Source: Paraflavitalea pollutisoli
GTDB lineage: Bacteria; Bacteroidota; Bacteroidia; Chitinophagales; Chitinophagaceae
Direction: 5' to 3'
Length of the DNA: 64,000 nt
Assembly: GCF_029360705.1 (NCBI RefSeq)
Contig: NZ_JARKMX010000008.1
Coordinates: forward strand, 1,859,949 to 1,923,948
Made by a program: the position numbers and the translations under genes. The notes under the pieces were generated by a model, which worked only from the letters and a program-made list of their open reading frames with translations, was not told where the DNA came from and searched no databases. This document shows positions 27,223-35,864 of this stretch, piece after piece (position 1 is the first letter of the stretch; each line of letters opens with the position of its first letter).

Positions 27223-28347
27223 TTATCGTGTTAATGCTCTTAATATATCAGTCCGGTAGTCGGGATTCGCAACATGATCTTTGTACGCCTGCCCCATGGC
27301 GTTTATCCAGGCAAAAGTGCCCGGGTGGACGCCGTCGTTGAGGTTGTAGTTGGCTAGGTTCTTACGCCCCGTCTCGTCGATGGTATTGCCAAAAGAGCAA
27401 TAGCTGAGGTTCCTTAGCCCTGTATCCCTCATCGCGGTAACCCATGCACCCATTGCGTTTCGAAGGGTTATCGCCCGGGCATTCACCGCATCGTCATACA
27501 ACGGGGCGCAGCCGGTGAAAATAATATGTGATGTCCTGTTGCGGCGCAGTAGGTTGTAATACGCCCGCTCCAGGTACTGTGTAAAGACATTAGGGTCCAT
27601 GCTATTCAGCGCCTCGTTGGTGCCAAAGGCGTAGGTGATTATATCGGCCTTGCCGACGTCCAGCTGCCTGTTCTTCATCCACTTTTCAAAGTGCGTCACG
27701 TCCCGGCCGCCATAGGCTTTCATGATCGTGCCTACTATCTCAAAGCTGTTCTGTTCGATTAATATATCATTCAGCGCATTCTCCAGCTGAAACGTATGCA
27801 CATCATCCGCCAGAAACTGCCGCAGAGGTAGGTTCTTACCGGTGCTGATACTGTCACCCAGAATAAGCAACCCCCGGGTGGCGTTGGTATTGAGCGCTCC
27901 CATGCTGATCCGTTTGGGGTTGATCCACGACGCCCATATCTTCACCTCCGGGCTGCCTACGGCCTCCGTAGTCGTCACCCGCACCTCTTTGGAGTTGATC
28001 AGGTAAATGTCCATGGGGATGTTGTAAGTGCCCGCCTGGTTGATGCGGATGGTCCACCCCTCGTCGCTGGTGGTATAAGGGTTGCCGGAGGGGTAGTTAT
28101 TGGTGCTGATCAGCAGGTCAATGTCCCGGCTTACTTTTACTACCAACCCGTCACAGTGGGTAATCGTACCCGCAAACTGGCTGACGTTGGCGATATTCCC
28201 AAAAGCGCCTGCCACCGGCACCGTACCGGAAAAGCTGAACGGCAAAAGCTCAACAGGCCAGCTCTCCTGGAAACGCTGCAAACCGTGCAGCGCACCGTTA
28301 TTTACCCGTCCTATACCCCTTGTTTTAAACCCTGCTGTACGTCTCAT
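27223..28347 (-). CDS. SGNH/GDSL hydrolase, tail spike candidate
   Basis: The product is 374 residues. An N-terminal beta region of about 150 residues precedes an SGNH hydrolase: block I LILGDSISTGKNL near 166, block III-type YAFGTNEALN near 235 and block V DGVHPGTFAWI near 335 with the Asp-x-x-His pair. Such domains remove acetyl groups from polysaccharides and occur on phage tail spikes. It starts 10 bp after the small tail-module gene upstream. Confidence 0.83.
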   Translation of the reverse strand: MRRTAGFKTRGIGRVNNGALHGLQRFQESWPVELLPFSFSGTVPVAGAFGNIANVSQFAGTITHCDGLVVKVSRDIDLLISTNNYPSGNPYTTSDEGWTIRINQAGTYNIPMDIYLINSKEVRVTTTEAVGSPEVKIWASWINPKRISMGALNTNATRGLLILGDSISTGKNLPLRQFLADDVHTFQLENALNDILIEQNSFEIVGTIMKAYGGRDVTHFEKWMKNRQLDVGKADIITYAFGTNEALNSMDPNVFTQYLERAYYNLLRRNRTSHIIFTGCAPLYDDAVNARAITLRNAMGAWVTAMRDTGLRNLSYCSFGNTIDETGRKNLANYNLNDGVHPGTFAWINAMGQAYKDHVANPDYRTDILRALTR

Positions 28348-28356
28348 GTCGTTTGT

Positions 28357-28650
28357 TTAAAGATCAAAGTCTACTGCTACCTGCCCGACACCTTCGCCAG
28401 GCACATACATCAGCACTACATCTGTGTCAAAGGCATAGATGTCATCCTGCGCTATATAGGCGAGTAGCGGTGCGTCTGGGTTGTCTGTTATTGCCGTTTG
28501 GAAATCTTCTCCGGTGGCAAATTCCGGGGCCACTCCGCCGCCAGCCAATAGGAACAGCAGCACGCTGTTCAGCCGCACATTGGTAAAGGCGTCCACCGCG
28601 CTGTTACGGATGTATTGTTGCGTGATCTGTATGGCTTCTTGTTGGGTCAT
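28357..28650 (-). CDS. Small tail-region protein sharing a motif with the large fibre
   Basis: The product is 97 residues. Residues 14-31, IRNSAVDAFTNVRLNSVL, nearly repeat the segment just after the signal peptide of the 1057-residue fibre protein at 29267-32440 (IRNSAVDAFTNLRLNSAL). The rest is acidic, ending in a beta-like region YVPGEGVGQVAVDFDL. I infer a common assembly or attachment segment. Its ATG overlaps the stop of the fibre gene at 28647. Confidence 0.65.
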   Translation of the reverse strand: MTQQEAIQITQQYIRNSAVDAFTNVRLNSVLLFLLAGGGVAPEFATGEDFQTAITDNPDAPLLAYIAQDDIYAFDTDVVLMYVPGEGVGQVAVDFDL

Positions 28651-29255
28651 CGTTCTGTTATTAATACGGTAACGGAGGCTCCTGACAGGTTCGCAAATGT
28701 GGGCAGCAGTCCTACTATATCTGTACGCCTACGAACGTTTATCGTGCAGCCTGTAGTACTGATAGACATAACACGAATAAAATCATTGTCTGCTGGGTTT
28801 ATCAGCTGTGCCTGCACGTCTGGTGCCGTAGAGAAGGCGACCGCAAATGTGACAACATAGTTACCGGAGGCGTTCGTGGTGCCAGAAAATGACTCGTGTC
28901 GTTTAATAGCTGGCTTATTAGACAAATCATTATACGACCCAGAGGTGGCGACGCCAGCAAATGTTGGTTTATTAAGAATTGTAGCCCTGCTACCTGCAAT
29001 AGAACTATTCCAATCAGGATTGTCCCCCACATAAAGTATCCACCTGCCGGTAGCGCCTGCAAGTGTCTGCTTTATAACCAGCGGGAAGTTGTGCGCAGCT
29101 GACGATGACAAGTCCCATATGTAAACTGCGTTGAATCCGTCTGCGCGTACCGTATGCCCCAGAAGCTCCAGCTTGGCCAGGTCTGACCATGTAACATTAG
29201 GGTGCGCCATTATCTCCGCCAAAGTCTCTACTTGAATTTGAAATGTTGACGTCAT
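28647..29255 (-). CDS. Tail-fibre protein
   Basis: The product is 202 residues. ILNKPTFAGVATSGSYNDLS followed by NKPAI is the collar-like motif found repeatedly in phage tail fibres. The C-terminal half (NASGNYVVTFAVAFSTAPDV) is beta-rich, as in fibre heads. The N-terminal half may form the stem attachment. It lies 11 bp after the large fibre gene, probably as part of the same adsorption structure. Confidence 0.72.
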   Translation of the reverse strand: MTSTFQIQVETLAEIMAHPNVTWSDLAKLELLGHTVRADGFNAVYIWDLSSSAAHNFPLVIKQTLAGATGRWILYVGDNPDWNSSIAGSRATILNKPTFAGVATSGSYNDLSNKPAIKRHESFSGTTNASGNYVVTFAVAFSTAPDVQAQLINPADNDFIRVMSISTTGCTINVRRRTDIVGLLPTFANLSGASVTVLITER

Positions 29256-29266
29256 GGTTAAAGGTT

Positions 29267-32200
29267 TTAGAAGATGGTGTAAGAAAATGTAAACGAATAT
29301 GTTGCAGCGTTAACAGTCGTAGGTGTAACAAAAAACACCGCCCTCGTAGTCCCATTGTTATATATCCTGATAGACTCATCCCCTCCGTCTGACCCCGCCC
29401 CAGCAATAAGGCTTGAAGTCCCACCGGAGGATACACTGATCGGCAATGTCAATTCTATAACTGTGCTAGTGACGGCTGCTGTGGGGTCTATATTTACTTG
29501 CCCACTAACCGTAACCACGCTGCCCACCCTCATGTAATTGCATTGGAACGCTGTACTAGACTCTATGTTTGTACCATTGGTGATGGTAGGCGTATACGTT
29601 CCACTAGTAATGTATGTTGTCGGAATTGCCAATGTAATGCTGCCCGACCCATTTGTGACACTTACGCTCGTTGACCCAGTAAGAGTGGCATTCGTGTAGT
29701 TCGTTCCATTCCCGATTGGAATCTGCCCATTTGATGGGATTGAGTTGTCGGTAAGAGGGACGCGTAACCTGGTGGTTGACGGGGAGAAAAAGAGACTTGT
29801 GCCATCGTATTCGGCTGACCCAGCTATTGGCGTTGTCATTACCGTTCCGCTTGTTAAGCGAAGACCTGCTTTTGTCGTGCTATTCGCACCGAGCACCAAC
29901 CACGAGTTACTGCTGGGAGTGCCACCGATGCCTACACTGGCCGATCCTGGATTGTACCTGAAGTTGGAGCTACTGCCGATGGTATTTGAGGCGTAGTACA
30001 TCACCCGATCGTCGGTACCAGCAGGGATGCCTGTAGCGACACTTCCGGGAAGAAGGCTGACCCAGGCAGAGCCGTTGTATACCTCAGCGCGGGTACTGTC
30101 TGTATTCCAGCGAAGATATCCTGTTGCGCCTGTTGGGCGCTGGACGGTAGTTCCAACTGGTAAGCCTATGGCGTCGGTTGTGCCAACAACCAAACCGACC
30201 AGTGGATTCGTCGTTGCAATCCCTAAATTTCCGCCTTCAGTCAATCTCATTTTTTGAATGTACAAGGATCCATTAAAGGTACCCCAGTCGTGATTTTTTG
30301 CCCACCATTTTATCGGCTTCCCGGTAGATCGATCCAGTTTCACTGCATCATAATATGCTGTATCATTCAGGGCGTATATCTCAGCTGTTATGTCTGCACC
30401 TCCCTTCACTCTAAATTGAGCCGTGCCACTTACGCCATCACCTGCTAATATGCCAGTTGATGATATATTCAACCATCCTTTGTATGAGCCGGTGTAGGTG
30501 CCGGCCTCCCACGTCGACCCAGATGTCTGGAATGGGACTCCAGCATTACGGGCGCCATTTACTGATGTTAAGACGTTGGCACCACTGAAGTTATAGCCTT
30601 CAATGTAAGCGTCATCAGATGTCCGTACGCGCCATTGAACCTTACTAGTAATTCCGTCACCGATGTTTAGGCTATTCTTAATGGACGATGGGCCGTTTAT
30701 CCTGAATCCTGCATTCTGATCAGTTATAGTTTGTCCTTGTATAGAATTCCCATCTATTTTAAGATTTCTAAGCTTACCACTGTTCATTATGTAAGCCCCT
30801 TGGTTTACCATACCCGTATTAGATAGGTGCACATTATCAACTGAAAGAGATCCAGCCTGGATAGTGGCCTTATAAACATCTATTATACTGTCCTGAGAAT
30901 AGGTGGCCTGTAACCAAGCTCTTTGCTCACTCAAGTCAACAGAAGTTTCATAAGAAGGTGTAAGATGATATATATGTACGCCCGGTATGCCGGCCCTGTA
31001 TTGAGAAACTAATGACTGGTAATTTGCGCGGCTGGTGGCATCACTTATCCCGCTGCGAACATCGTTTGACGGAATTTGTAACAATATTTGCTTTGGCGCC
31101 AACTTTATAACCTCATCCACCCGAGTAAGCAATTCTGTAGATCGGTCCGAGCCACCACCCAAATTTGTTATTGATCCAAACTTTGAGGCTAATATTTGAG
31201 GCCATGTTAAAGCGATATCTGATGCGCTGTAAGCCTGAACTTTGCTATCTCCAATTACTGCTATGTTGGCATATTTGACCGCGTCCGACGTTATAGAAAG
31301 GCTATCAACCACAAACGATCCACCAACACTGTATACAGCGAAACGACCCGTATTTGGCATTGGGTTACTCGGTAGCTGGAAACTGTACGAAGTGGATACC
31401 GTAGCTGAATTTGTTGTTTTGTTTCTTATGCCTACAGTTATGTATTGACCATTTCTTTCAAAAATATGTTCAAGAGTATCACCGGCTGACCAAGATAAGG
31501 TTCCGTCACTTAACCCCACCTGTGTATACCCTGATCCTATATGTAATGACACTTTACCTCCATTTCCCGTAGTCGTCCCTATGAATCTACCGGATATATG
31601 CGAAGCACCGTAACCGTTTGTAGACCTTGTACCAAAAGCGAAGCCATGTGATATGGTGCTTTTTTCGGTCGCTACTACAAGTCCGGCAATTCTCCACTTT
31701 TCCAGACAAGTATAATATGCCAGATCAAGTGTTTGTGTCCAAGTGTTTGTGCCGCCAGAAAAAGCAAGGTTGTTTTGTCCATTAACCGAAACCGTAGCCC
31801 CATTGTTTGTAAAATCAGCTGATAACTGCCCAGAAGTCCATGACACACGTCGATATATAGAGTCATAGTATGTTTCTGACAATGATGGAGTCAAAGCAAC
31901 TCGCAAGGCGGCCGCAGTATCTTTCAATCTGGTAGGCGTCACGTACAGCGTACTATCTTTCCTCCTTAGGAAATATCCAGCCACCTCGGCACTGTCGATA
32001 AACACAGTCAGCGCATTCGTATTGCTGATCGAGTCGATTGAAATCCCCCATCCATCATACTGGGTTTTTATGTTGTTGGTCCCCGGCACCGCCCATCGAT
32101 AGCCGGAACCTATATTGCTATTAGTGCCGCCTGTCCCGCTAGATATGGTTACATCCATTACCCGCCCGTCCGTTGTCACCAGCCTAAGTGTAGTAGGATT

Positions 32201-32440
32201 CACCGCATAAAAAGTGTCTACTCCGCTGCTGCTGTTGATAGAGCTGTCTATGAAACGGGTCATCGATAGCAGCGCACTGTTCAACCGCAGATTCGTAAAC
32301 GCATCGACAGCACTGTTCCTGATCCATTTATTGATGAACTTCCGCAGGCTGTCTGTAGTCGGGAATGGGTTGACTGTTTGCGCCGAGGCGGTTGCGCTCA
32401 GCGCCACAAGAGCCAGTATAAAAAGTATCTTCTTCATCAT
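29267..32440 (-). CDS. Large tail-fibre/spike protein with signal peptide and SGNH domain
   Basis: The product is 1057 residues. Unusually for a virion protein it begins with a Sec-type signal peptide (MKKILFILALVALSATASAQ). Next comes the IRNSAVDAFTNLRLNSAL motif shared with the gene at 28357, a concanavalin-like beta region, an SGNH hydrolase at about 390-545 (IAVIGDSKVQAY, LLQIPSNDVRS, DNVHLSNTG), and fibre-type repeats including STRAEVYNGSAWVSLLPG near 800. The C-terminus is beta-rich. It probably binds and de-acylates host surface glycan. Confidence 0.82.
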   Translation of the reverse strand: MMKKILFILALVALSATASAQTVNPFPTTDSLRKFINKWIRNSAVDAFTNLRLNSALLSMTRFIDSSINSSSGVDTFYAVNPTTLRLVTTDGRVMDVTISSGTGGTNSNIGSGYRWAVPGTNNIKTQYDGWGISIDSISNTNALTVFIDSAEVAGYFLRRKDSTLYVTPTRLKDTAAALRVALTPSLSETYYDSIYRRVSWTSGQLSADFTNNGATVSVNGQNNLAFSGGTNTWTQTLDLAYYTCLEKWRIAGLVVATEKSTISHGFAFGTRSTNGYGASHISGRFIGTTTGNGGKVSLHIGSGYTQVGLSDGTLSWSAGDTLEHIFERNGQYITVGIRNKTTNSATVSTSYSFQLPSNPMPNTGRFAVYSVGGSFVVDSLSITSDAVKYANIAVIGDSKVQAYSASDIALTWPQILASKFGSITNLGGGSDRSTELLTRVDEVIKLAPKQILLQIPSNDVRSGISDATSRANYQSLVSQYRAGIPGVHIYHLTPSYETSVDLSEQRAWLQATYSQDSIIDVYKATIQAGSLSVDNVHLSNTGMVNQGAYIMNSGKLRNLKIDGNSIQGQTITDQNAGFRINGPSSIKNSLNIGDGITSKVQWRVRTSDDAYIEGYNFSGANVLTSVNGARNAGVPFQTSGSTWEAGTYTGSYKGWLNISSTGILAGDGVSGTAQFRVKGGADITAEIYALNDTAYYDAVKLDRSTGKPIKWWAKNHDWGTFNGSLYIQKMRLTEGGNLGIATTNPLVGLVVGTTDAIGLPVGTTVQRPTGATGYLRWNTDSTRAEVYNGSAWVSLLPGSVATGIPAGTDDRVMYYASNTIGSSSNFRYNPGSASVGIGGTPSSNSWLVLGANSTTKAGLRLTSGTVMTTPIAGSAEYDGTSLFFSPSTTRLRVPLTDNSIPSNGQIPIGNGTNYTNATLTGSTSVSVTNGSGSITLAIPTTYITSGTYTPTITNGTNIESSTAFQCNYMRVGSVVTVSGQVNIDPTAAVTSTVIELTLPISVSSGGTSSLIAGAGSDGGDESIRIYNNGTTRAVFFVTPTTVNAATYSFTFSYTIF

Positions 32441-33726
32441 ATTAGAGTTACGTCAATGTTATAGTTATGGCCGGATGCAGTCGTAAACGACCTGGTAAGC
32501 GTGCCGGACCCGGTATCGTGGTTGATGATGACGGTTGAGCTGGTAGTATCCACCACATAAATATCTACCGTCCCTGTACCCGTCCCTATGATCTCTATCT
32601 CGTCGCCATCAATGGCGGCAAAAAATGAATCCGTCAGTTCGTCCACAAACACGACTTCTACGCCATTCTTGTTGATCGTCATAGACCCGGAGCTTTCGCC
32701 GGGGAAAAACCCATATGACACTGCATTAGCTCCTGGTGCTGCCGAGGTAGTGAAACTGCCGCTCGTCCAGCCAGACTCACTAACACCTTCCTCGCACAAA
32801 GACCGTACGCGTAAGACATACTCTGTATTCGCCAAAAGGCTACTTAAATTCAGGTAGTCGTCCGGTGTAGTGCCAGACTGAACAGATACCCCCGGGTTGC
32901 TGGCTATCGCCAGCTCCCAGGCAAAACCGTCTGCGGGAGGACTGCCAGGTATAGACCAAGAGGCAAGTGCGCTGCTGTTGGTAATAGATCCAAATTCCAC
33001 AGTTGTAGGAGGCTCACATGTTTCCGCACCACCGCCCGTCATCTCAAACTCTATGACCTGCGGGAAGCCATCATTACCATTTTCGCATATTGGGTATACA
33101 GTCAGCGTATGAACGCCTTCAGATATCCCGGTGATAACCAGCGTACCACTGCTACCAGGATCATAAACAGACTCCCTTCCCCCATCATCGATCGTGTAGT
33201 CGAACCTCACGGCTCCAATGACAAAATTCCATTCGATAGTAATCTGGCCAGCTTCGGAGTCGGTAATCGCCAGATAACCTATCGATGCTTCGCAATTATT
33301 GGGTGTGTTTGTTATAACAGGTATGCCGTACCCTTCCATCTGAAATGAACAGTTGGCAAAGTCCAGAGTAGGCCCGGTAAAAGGTGCTGACACTATCAAG
33401 GCCTGTCCGGTTATGAACTTTATCAATCCAGTTTTAGGCTCGTAGAAAGTCATTCTGAAGGGAACCGGAAGAGCCTGCATGAAGTAGTTTTCCAGCAAAT
33501 GGAACCCATTGACATAAATACCTTCAAGCTCAACAAGGCCGGAAAGCGAAACGGAATAAGAAAATGATTGTCCGCGCGGCTTCTTCCAACGGCCATCTCC
33601 GATAGTACGTACTGGTTTTGTTTCCAGCGAAGGACTGAACTCACAGTCCATAGCACATACGAAAGGCTGGTAACTACCGTCCTTTAGAATGCTCAACACA
33701 ACGTCTTGTCCTACAACTGGGTTCAT
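32437..33726 (-). CDS. Tail protein with tube-like N-terminus and fibronectin III domain
   Basis: The product is 429 residues. Residues 1-140 (MNPVVGQDVVLSILKDGSYQ, then a FSYSVSLSGLVELE strand) resemble a tail-tube fold. Near 240-330 is a fibronectin type III domain (ASWSIPGSPPADGFAWELAI, NTEYVLRVRSLC). The C-terminal 100 residues are a further beta domain. It overlaps its neighbours by 4 bp on both sides. I infer a tail-tip or decorated tube protein that binds host glycans. Confidence 0.7.
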   Translation of the reverse strand: MNPVVGQDVVLSILKDGSYQPFVCAMDCEFSPSLETKPVRTIGDGRWKKPRGQSFSYSVSLSGLVELEGIYVNGFHLLENYFMQALPVPFRMTFYEPKTGLIKFITGQALIVSAPFTGPTLDFANCSFQMEGYGIPVITNTPNNCEASIGYLAITDSEAGQITIEWNFVIGAVRFDYTIDDGGRESVYDPGSSGTLVITGISEGVHTLTVYPICENGNDGFPQVIEFEMTGGGAETCEPPTTVEFGSITNSSALASWSIPGSPPADGFAWELAIASNPGVSVQSGTTPDDYLNLSSLLANTEYVLRVRSLCEEGVSESGWTSGSFTTSAAPGANAVSYGFFPGESSGSMTINKNGVEVVFVDELTDSFFAAIDGDEIEIIGTGTGTVDIYVVDTTSSTVIINHDTGSGTLTRSFTTASGHNYNIDVTLI

Positions 33727-35864
33727 TGAAACTTATAATTAAATGTTCCTGTTCCTGTTTGAGTTCCGTCGCTATCTCCTGCGCTCACTTCTTGGAAATT
33801 TGCTTCGATCCATCCTCTACCCACGTTGATTTTTAGCGGAGGAACCAACACAAAATCTCGTGGGCTGGTCATATCCACAAACCGGTATGTTTTATGAAAT
33901 CCGATCGGCTTTTTGCTCAGTTGATCATTGTCAGGGGCGTAGGTTACTCCATCAAAATCGCCGGATATTTTGTACATCCTACGATATGCGTCATTGAACT
34001 GTCCGATATTCAGCAGCTCAGTGAATTGCCTGTGCTCATCCGTTGGATTGGGTGTCGCTATGCTATGGAAACGATACCAGTTTCCATCAGTTTCGACATT
34101 TACCAGGTCGTTTACGAACAGCAGAGACCCCTTCAATACCGGCTTTACTGTATCCGATATTTGAACATTGTGCTCTATTTTGTCGGGAAAGGTCTTGGCC
34201 TGCGTCCTAGTCCACGTCGAAGCTTGCACCTGTAGGTAACCATTGCTGATGAACGGAAGGTATTCAAGGTTGAAATCGGTAAAGAATTGTCGGGCTCCCA
34301 CTGTTCCTGGATCTGGTCGCCCAGCAAATGCAATGTAGAATGTCCCATTTACCGGTATTGGCAGGGTCTCCACATCAATGGTGGCGTATTTAGTGCTGTT
34401 CTGATCTTCGACGTAATCGATGGCCAAGAAGTTTGGTGGCGTACCAGCTTCAAGAATCCAAACACCCTTTCCGCCCGATACTCCATCAACCACGTTGGTG
34501 AGTGAGTAATAGGTTGTTCCTCCACCGGGCAGAATTATGTATGCTCGGGCCACGATTGTAAAAGATGATCCGCCGCCGGTAAAGTCAGTGTCATACCTTT
34601 TCCCAAGCCTGATACGAAGAATATCACCAAGGCGCACAGGAATGGGCTTACTACGCATCCACTTCTCGTCCCCGGTACCGCTGCTCGTTGGCGTCTCCAT
34701 AAGGATCTCCCGCTTTGTCTCGATACCGTAAGGGTTGTAGATGCGGCGGATATAGGTGTTACCTTCAGGAGCCGACAGAATGAAGGCGGGCGCATCGAAT
34801 AGGTCTACCTGTCCAATATCCCAATCAGCGACGTCGTACAGCTTATAGGTTCCTATTATTTCAGAGGTGTTTCCATCTCCATCATTATCTTCCTCATCCG
34901 GCTGTGGGCCCTCTGAGACGAAATCACCTCGATCAAACTTGTTGTTTTTTGGTAACTCGGGGTTGATCTCGAATTTGAAAACCGTTTTTACTTCGTTGGC
35001 GGCAAACTGGGAACTGATCTCCTGGTTCTCGTTTATCGGGTAGATATCGACACTCTTTCCCACCTGTGCATAATTCTCCAACTCCTGCGCGCCGGTCGAG
35101 TTTTCCCCGTTGGCGTCGTAGTCCACATAGAACCAGTCACCAGGTACGTATTGTCGGTCAGCAAGGCAGGTAATTTGCCACATGCCATTCCAGTATTCCA
35201 ATACACAGAAGCCGTTGAGAATACGCTTCAATGAGTCAAAACAAGAATTAAATGTCGTAGCATCCGAAAGGAACGTCCCGTAATTCAGAAATGCTTGGCT
35301 GAACATGTCGTATTCGAGCCCATTGCCCTTATTTAGCATGGAGGCAAACAAGTAACTGCAGCGTGTCCGGATTGGTAATTCCAACCCAGTCTGCTTCAAG
35401 GCTCCGGCGATATATGAAATCAGCGAATTATCATCATTGAATTTTATCCCATTGACATCAACCAAATCTTTTTCTCTGAGCAGTGCGAGGCCGTTGGTGG
35501 CCTTTATGGTGATATCATATGGCGGATCAAGGAATGGCGCCGATCCCTCATCGGGCATTATCCAGCCCTCGAAGAATGGCATGCTGTCGATCAAGACGGT
35601 TATTTTCCAGTCGGTATAGTCATCAGCAACAAATGTTTCCCAGGTGATCGGGGTGTCAGTATCAACGGACAGAATAAGCTCCAATTGACGCATTATAATC
35701 CAGTTGTACTTATCCTGAGTTTCGCCGTTATCCGTAAAACTCAGGTCTACCGTATCGATATTTACCACATCAATTGGTGCACCGTCTTTCCGGAAAATGC
35801 TGACCTCAACAAGGCGATTGGCTTCGTCATTGAAATTGGCGGTATAGTATAGAGTATATGCCAT
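33723..35864 (-). CDS. Tail tip/baseplate-hub-like structural protein
   Basis: The product is 713 residues with no signal peptide. It follows the tape measure gene, where Dit/Tal-type tail tip proteins are encoded. The N-terminal YYTANFNDEANRLVEVSIFR and the region around LNGFCVLEYWNGMWQITCLA are typical of large uncharacterised tail proteins of Bacteroidota phages. The middle is beta-rich with Gly turns. A distal tail or receptor-scaffold role is inferred from gene order; no catalytic motif is visible. Confidence 0.7.
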   Translation of the reverse strand: MAYTLYYTANFNDEANRLVEVSIFRKDGAPIDVVNIDTVDLSFTDNGETQDKYNWIIMRQLELILSVDTDTPITWETFVADDYTDWKITVLIDSMPFFEGWIMPDEGSAPFLDPPYDITIKATNGLALLREKDLVDVNGIKFNDDNSLISYIAGALKQTGLELPIRTRCSYLFASMLNKGNGLEYDMFSQAFLNYGTFLSDATTFNSCFDSLKRILNGFCVLEYWNGMWQITCLADRQYVPGDWFYVDYDANGENSTGAQELENYAQVGKSVDIYPINENQEISSQFAANEVKTVFKFEINPELPKNNKFDRGDFVSEGPQPDEEDNDGDGNTSEIIGTYKLYDVADWDIGQVDLFDAPAFILSAPEGNTYIRRIYNPYGIETKREILMETPTSSGTGDEKWMRSKPIPVRLGDILRIRLGKRYDTDFTGGGSSFTIVARAYIILPGGGTTYYSLTNVVDGVSGGKGVWILEAGTPPNFLAIDYVEDQNSTKYATIDVETLPIPVNGTFYIAFAGRPDPGTVGARQFFTDFNLEYLPFISNGYLQVQASTWTRTQAKTFPDKIEHNVQISDTVKPVLKGSLLFVNDLVNVETDGNWYRFHSIATPNPTDEHRQFTELLNIGQFNDAYRRMYKISGDFDGVTYAPDNDQLSKKPIGFHKTYRFVDMTSPRDFVLVPPLKINVGRGWIEANFQEVSAGDSDGTQTGTGTFNYKFQ

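Noticed and set aside
29267-32440. Tail fibre as an additional DGR target
   Set aside because: By eye I found no copy of the SGFGLS...SYVGLRL core or of the 72-bp repeat in the fibre genes; an alignment search of the whole genome would settle remote targets.
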